NCBI GenBank assembly: GCA_001769505.1
Contig: MEOF01000008.1
Location: forward strand, 1 to 39,422
DNA length: 39,422 bases
DNA from: Bacteroidetes bacterium GWF2_33_38
GTDB lineage: Bacteria > Bacteroidota > Bacteroidia > Bacteroidales > GWF2-33-38
Direction of reading: 5' to 3'
Within the stretch, counting starts at the first letter, position 1. Every line of letters begins with the position of its first letter. Position numbers and translations under genes: made by a program. The notes under the pieces were generated by a model that had not been told where the DNA came from, did no database searches, and was given only the letters and a program-made list of their open reading frames with translations. Shown here piece after piece: positions 36,392 to 39,422 of the stretch.

Positions 36392-39247
36392 TCAAACTTT
36401 AATTCCGAGAAGAGTAATGTCGTCGATTTGGAGATTGTTTCCTTTCCAATTTTCGAAAATTGAAGTAATTATTTCGAGTTGTTCGTTAAATGATTTCTCT
36501 TTATTGTCTATAATTATCCGACGTAATTGAGTTTCGTAGAATTTCTTATTATTCATTCCTCCAAATTGATCGGTAAAACCATCGGAAAACAGATATATTC
36601 GTGAATCTGAAGTCAAATTAAATTCATGATTTTGATATCTGAACGAATCTTTTTCAAAAAGTTTTTCACCAATAGAATAAATATCACCTTCGATTAAATT
36701 TAGCTTATCTTTTTCAAAGAAATAGATTAGCTGATTTGCACAAGCAAACTCAATTTTATTTAATTTTTTATCGATACAACATAGCGAAATATCCATTCCG
36801 TCGTTCTGCGATGAGAAATCAATATCTTTTCTGCTTAAAGAATATATCACCGCTTTATTGAGATTATCGAGAATTTCAGATGGTTTGTGTATTTTATGTT
36901 CAATTACAATCTCATTTAACAATGTATTGCCAATCATTGACATAAATGCTCCTGGGACTCCGTGTCCTGTACAATCGATAACCGCAATGAATATTTTTTC
37001 CTCAACTTTTTCAAACCAATAAAAATCACCCGAAACAATATCTTTCGGCTTAAAAAATATAAAAGTGTCAGCAAAACTACGTTTTAATGTTTTTTCGGAA
37101 GGAAGTAATGAATCCTGAATTTGCTTTGCGTAATTTATACTATCGATAATTTGACTGTTTTTCTTTTCCAATTCTTGATTAATCTGTGCCATTGCTTCAC
37201 TTTGAACCCGAATTTCTTCGTTTCGTTGCATAATTTCTTCTTCGGCCTCTTTCAAAACAGTAATATCAGTGCCAACTTCCACTAATTTATAGAACTCATT
37301 ATTCTCGTTTACAATAGGTGTTAAGGTCGATTGTACCCAAATAAATTTACCGTCTTTCGCTGGAACTTTAGAACGATATATAAGCGATGATTTTTCTTTT
37401 AAACATGTTTCGACTTGTGGTCTAATATTTTTGTTTGGACTCATATCTAGCATGTTATTACCATAAAGGCTAAAAAAATCGTTCAAATTTTTGTATCCAT
37501 AAAGATGTAACCAGCCATCGTTAACCCATTCTATTTCACCAGAATTCGAGGCAATAACAACGGTGTTATTTGTTCGTTGAGCTACAATCGACAAGGCTTC
37601 TAATTCTTTATTTACAATACTTAGTTGCTCCGATTGTGCTAGTATCTCCTCCTTTTGCTGGTTTAATTCTTCATTTTTCTCTTCTATTTCATGTTTTTGT
37701 TCAACAAGTATTCTGTTCGCTTTTTTCTTCTGAGTAAACAATCGAAGTAAAAATATCGAAAACAAAACCACAATTAATAATCCAACAATAATGAATCGTG
37801 AAATCATCTTTTGCCTTTTAATCTCAGCTTCGTCAAGTTCTTGATTTTTTGTCAAAAGGTTGATTGTATTTTCTTTGTTTTGAAGTTGGTACTTGGCTTG
37901 TATTTCTATAATTTGTTTGTGAATATTCAGATTGTATAAGGAATCTTTTAAAGCGGCATGTTTAGTATTAAACTCTAATGCAAGCTCAAAATTATTCATT
38001 TTTGCGTAAGTTTGAGCATACGAATCGTAAAGTTCGAGAATTAGCTCTTTGTAATCTAATGACCTTGAAATACTCAAACTTTTGCTGTAACACTCGAATG
38101 CTTGTTCAAATTTCCCGACTTCTTTGTACACAAAACCAAGATTATTCAGGGCTTCGGCGACGCCTGCATTATCGCCGATTTCTTCTTTCAATTGTAGGGA
38201 TTCTTGAAAAAGAGAAATAGCTCTCTCGTAATTTTTCTGTCCAAAATATAATGTTCCAATATTGTTTAAAGCACCCGCTTTGCCGAGTTTATCTCCTGCT
38301 TCATCATTTATTTTCAGGGCCTTCTCGAAATATTTCATCGATGTTTCTTTATCCCCAATCTGACTATGAACAATACCAATATTAAGAAGAATGTTTGCAG
38401 CTTCTTTTTTTGCTCCCAATTCCTCTTTAATTCCTAATGCATTATGTAAATAAGAAAGTGCTTTTTCGTAATTGTTCCATTGTTTATAAACCATTCCAAT
38501 ATTATTTAGGATATTGGAAATTTGATTTCTATCCTTTGATTCTTGCTTAATTTTCAATGCTTCTTCGTAATTTTCAACCGAAGCGGTATAATTTCCTATT
38601 TTGTTATAAACAAGCCCGATATTGTTATAGACAGAGGCCATTTCATCGGACATATTCAACTCTTTGTTGATTGACAATGACATTTTGAAAAATTCCAAGG
38701 CTTTATAAAAATCACCAACATTCAATTGAAGAATTCCTCTGCTATTGTATAGAGCTGCAATTCCTTGCTGGTAATTATTTTTTTCATAAATATGTGCCAC
38801 TTTTTTGAAAATACGCTCAGCTTTATCGATATAAGAATAATCAACATAAAAAATTCCTAAGCTGAAATACGAATTGGCTAATTCCATCTCGTTGTCTGCA
38901 TCTTCGAGTATAATTGCGGATTTTAATAAATAATCCAACGCTTTGTCTTTTTCTCCTTTAATTTTATACGCATTACCTAAATTACGCAACGATATCCCCT
39001 CATCAACTCGCTGTCCCAAAACTCTTGAAAGAACAAGTGCTTGGCGTGCATATTTAACACTCACATCTTGAGACTTGTCGATATATAGTTTGGAAAGTTG
39101 ATTGTAAATTGAGATTTGTTGCTTCTGATTAGCGTTTTGCAAAATATTCTCGAGACTATCAATTTTATAATTGCTAGCGTCTGCTCTCAACAATAAAATT
39201 TGAATAAACAAGAAGATGAAAATAATATTTTGAATCAAGGGTTTCAA
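36392..39247 (-). CDS. TPR-PAS sensor with SpoIIE-type PP2C phosphatase
   Basis: The 951-residue protein has an N-terminal signal or anchor segment (IIFIFLFIQILLL). Ten or so TPRs of the NIGxVYxxxGNYxxAL type (about 45-440) lie in the periplasm, then a membrane helix (FIIVGLLIVVLFSIFLLRLF, about 485-505), a coiled coil and a PAS domain (about 555-670, EIEWVNDGWLHLYGY ending GTDITVLKEAEEE). A second coil precedes a PP2C domain (from about 706): DIVSGDFYWFE, IDCTGHGVPGAFMSMIG, NDGMDISLC, YLFSDGFTDQFGG and DDITLLGIKV, with metal ligands kept. It would dephosphorylate a protein target, probably an anti-sigma antagonist encoded elsewhere. The start is TTG at 39247, with an in-frame TAA 9 bases upstream. 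No strong promoter is seen in the 175 bases before the window end; TACCTTTA at 39275-39282 is one base off the -7 consensus. Confidence 0.9.
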   Translation of the reverse strand: MKPLIQNIIFIFLFIQILLLRADASNYKIDSLENILQNANQKQQISIYNQLSKLYIDKSQDVSVKYARQALVLSRVLGQRVDEGISLRNLGNAYKIKGEKDKALDYLLKSAIILEDADNEMELANSYFSLGIFYVDYSYIDKAERIFKKVAHIYEKNNYQQGIAALYNSRGILQLNVGDFYKALEFFKMSLSINKELNMSDEMASVYNNIGLVYNKIGNYTASVENYEEALKIKQESKDRNQISNILNNIGMVYKQWNNYEKALSYLHNALGIKEELGAKKEAANILLNIGIVHSQIGDKETSMKYFEKALKINDEAGDKLGKAGALNNIGTLYFGQKNYERAISLFQESLQLKEEIGDNAGVAEALNNLGFVYKEVGKFEQAFECYSKSLSISRSLDYKELILELYDSYAQTYAKMNNFELALEFNTKHAALKDSLYNLNIHKQIIEIQAKYQLQNKENTINLLTKNQELDEAEIKRQKMISRFIIVGLLIVVLFSIFLLRLFTQKKKANRILVEQKHEIEEKNEELNQQKEEILAQSEQLSIVNKELEALSIVAQRTNNTVVIASNSGEIEWVNDGWLHLYGYKNLNDFFSLYGNNMLDMSPNKNIRPQVETCLKEKSSLIYRSKVPAKDGKFIWVQSTLTPIVNENNEFYKLVEVGTDITVLKEAEEEIMQRNEEIRVQSEAMAQINQELEKKNSQIIDSINYAKQIQDSLLPSEKTLKRSFADTFIFFKPKDIVSGDFYWFEKVEEKIFIAVIDCTGHGVPGAFMSMIGNTLLNEIVIEHKIHKPSEILDNLNKAVIYSLSRKDIDFSSQNDGMDISLCCIDKKLNKIEFACANQLIYFFEKDKLNLIEGDIYSIGEKLFEKDSFRYQNHEFNLTSDSRIYLFSDGFTDQFGGMNNKKFYETQLRRIIIDNKEKSFNEQLEIITSIFENWKGNNLQIDDITLLGIKV

Positions 39248-39422
39248 AAAGTATTAAATTTTTTTAATCCAACTGTAAAGGTATAAAAAAGTTTTTAGTA
39301 CATGACAAAACATATAACATGCTGATAAACAACTAATTAGGCTCTTTGAAAATTTGGTTAATACCTTGATATTCAGTATCTTACATAAGATTACAACGTC
39401 AATATGTATGATATGAATACCA

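Noticed and set aside
36447-36462. A perfect 16-bp palindrome CAATTTTCGAAAATTG
   Set aside because: It lies in the middle of phosphatase codons, is AT-rich and has no T tail; chance is likely in this composition.
37900-39130. Possible DNA repeat array from the recurring blocks in the TPR gene
   Set aside because: The repeats are protein-level TPR units with divergent codons, not a CRISPR or tandem DNA repeat.

Overview
The window is an ordinary-looking AT-rich chromosomal segment from a Bacteroidota bacterium. The evidence is a type IX secretion (T9SS) component of the GldN family at the left edge, a secreted protease with a C-terminal T9SS sorting domain, SpoIIE-type phosphatases fused to seven-bladed two-component-regulator propellers or TPRs, a DUF4476 protein, TIGR02757, an LptC that appears to be a lipoprotein, and promoter-like TAnnTTTG boxes in place of the usual -35/-10. 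I cannot place it reliably below phylum. No tRNA, rRNA, CRISPR array, insertion sequence or prophage was seen.

Layout. 1-3126 (minus): ABC-F ATPase, GNAT acetyltransferase and a gldN cut off by the window edge. 3300-7724 (minus): an M3-like zinc peptidase lipoprotein, a DUF4476 protein and a lipoprotein/beta-barrel pair; two of these are closed by clear intrinsic terminators. After a 423-bp divergent spacer, 8148-15717 (plus) is a tight six-gene run: N-terminal half of a split transketolase, ferredoxin-nitroreductase, an ATPase plus HNH-like nuclease pair resembling the Septu (PtuA/PtuB) defence module, a secreted vWA protein and a T9SS-exported serine protease. 15885-18522 (minus): PAS histidine kinase and SpoU/TrmH methyltransferase. 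18619-22030 (plus): sucC, a beta-barrel protein and a saccharopine-dehydrogenase-family enzyme. 22033-27771 (minus): a five-gene run of propeller-SpoIIE phosphatase, tatA, lolD, TIGR02757 and trmN6. 27895-34254 (minus): ppiD-like isomerase, small membrane protein, lptC, TPR protein, outer-membrane protein and coaX, an envelope-biogenesis cluster. 34375-36378 (plus): ligA. 36392-39247 (minus): a second SpoIIE phosphatase with TPR and PAS sensing parts.

How the genes work together. Much of the window serves the cell envelope: T9SS export (GldN and its protease cargo), lipoprotein release (LolD), Tat export (TatA), LPS transport (LptC) and folding (PpiD). Signalling rests on one soluble PAS kinase and two membrane-anchored PP2C phosphatases, with no response regulator, anti-sigma or STAS partner nearby. 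The best candidate for an accessory system is the ATPase/HNH-like pair at 9892-11834, fitted without spare bases between housekeeping-type genes. Its nuclease partner keeps the H...N...N core but seems to have lost the zinc-binding cysteines usual in PtuB-like proteins. This is a reading of motifs only; no searches were run.
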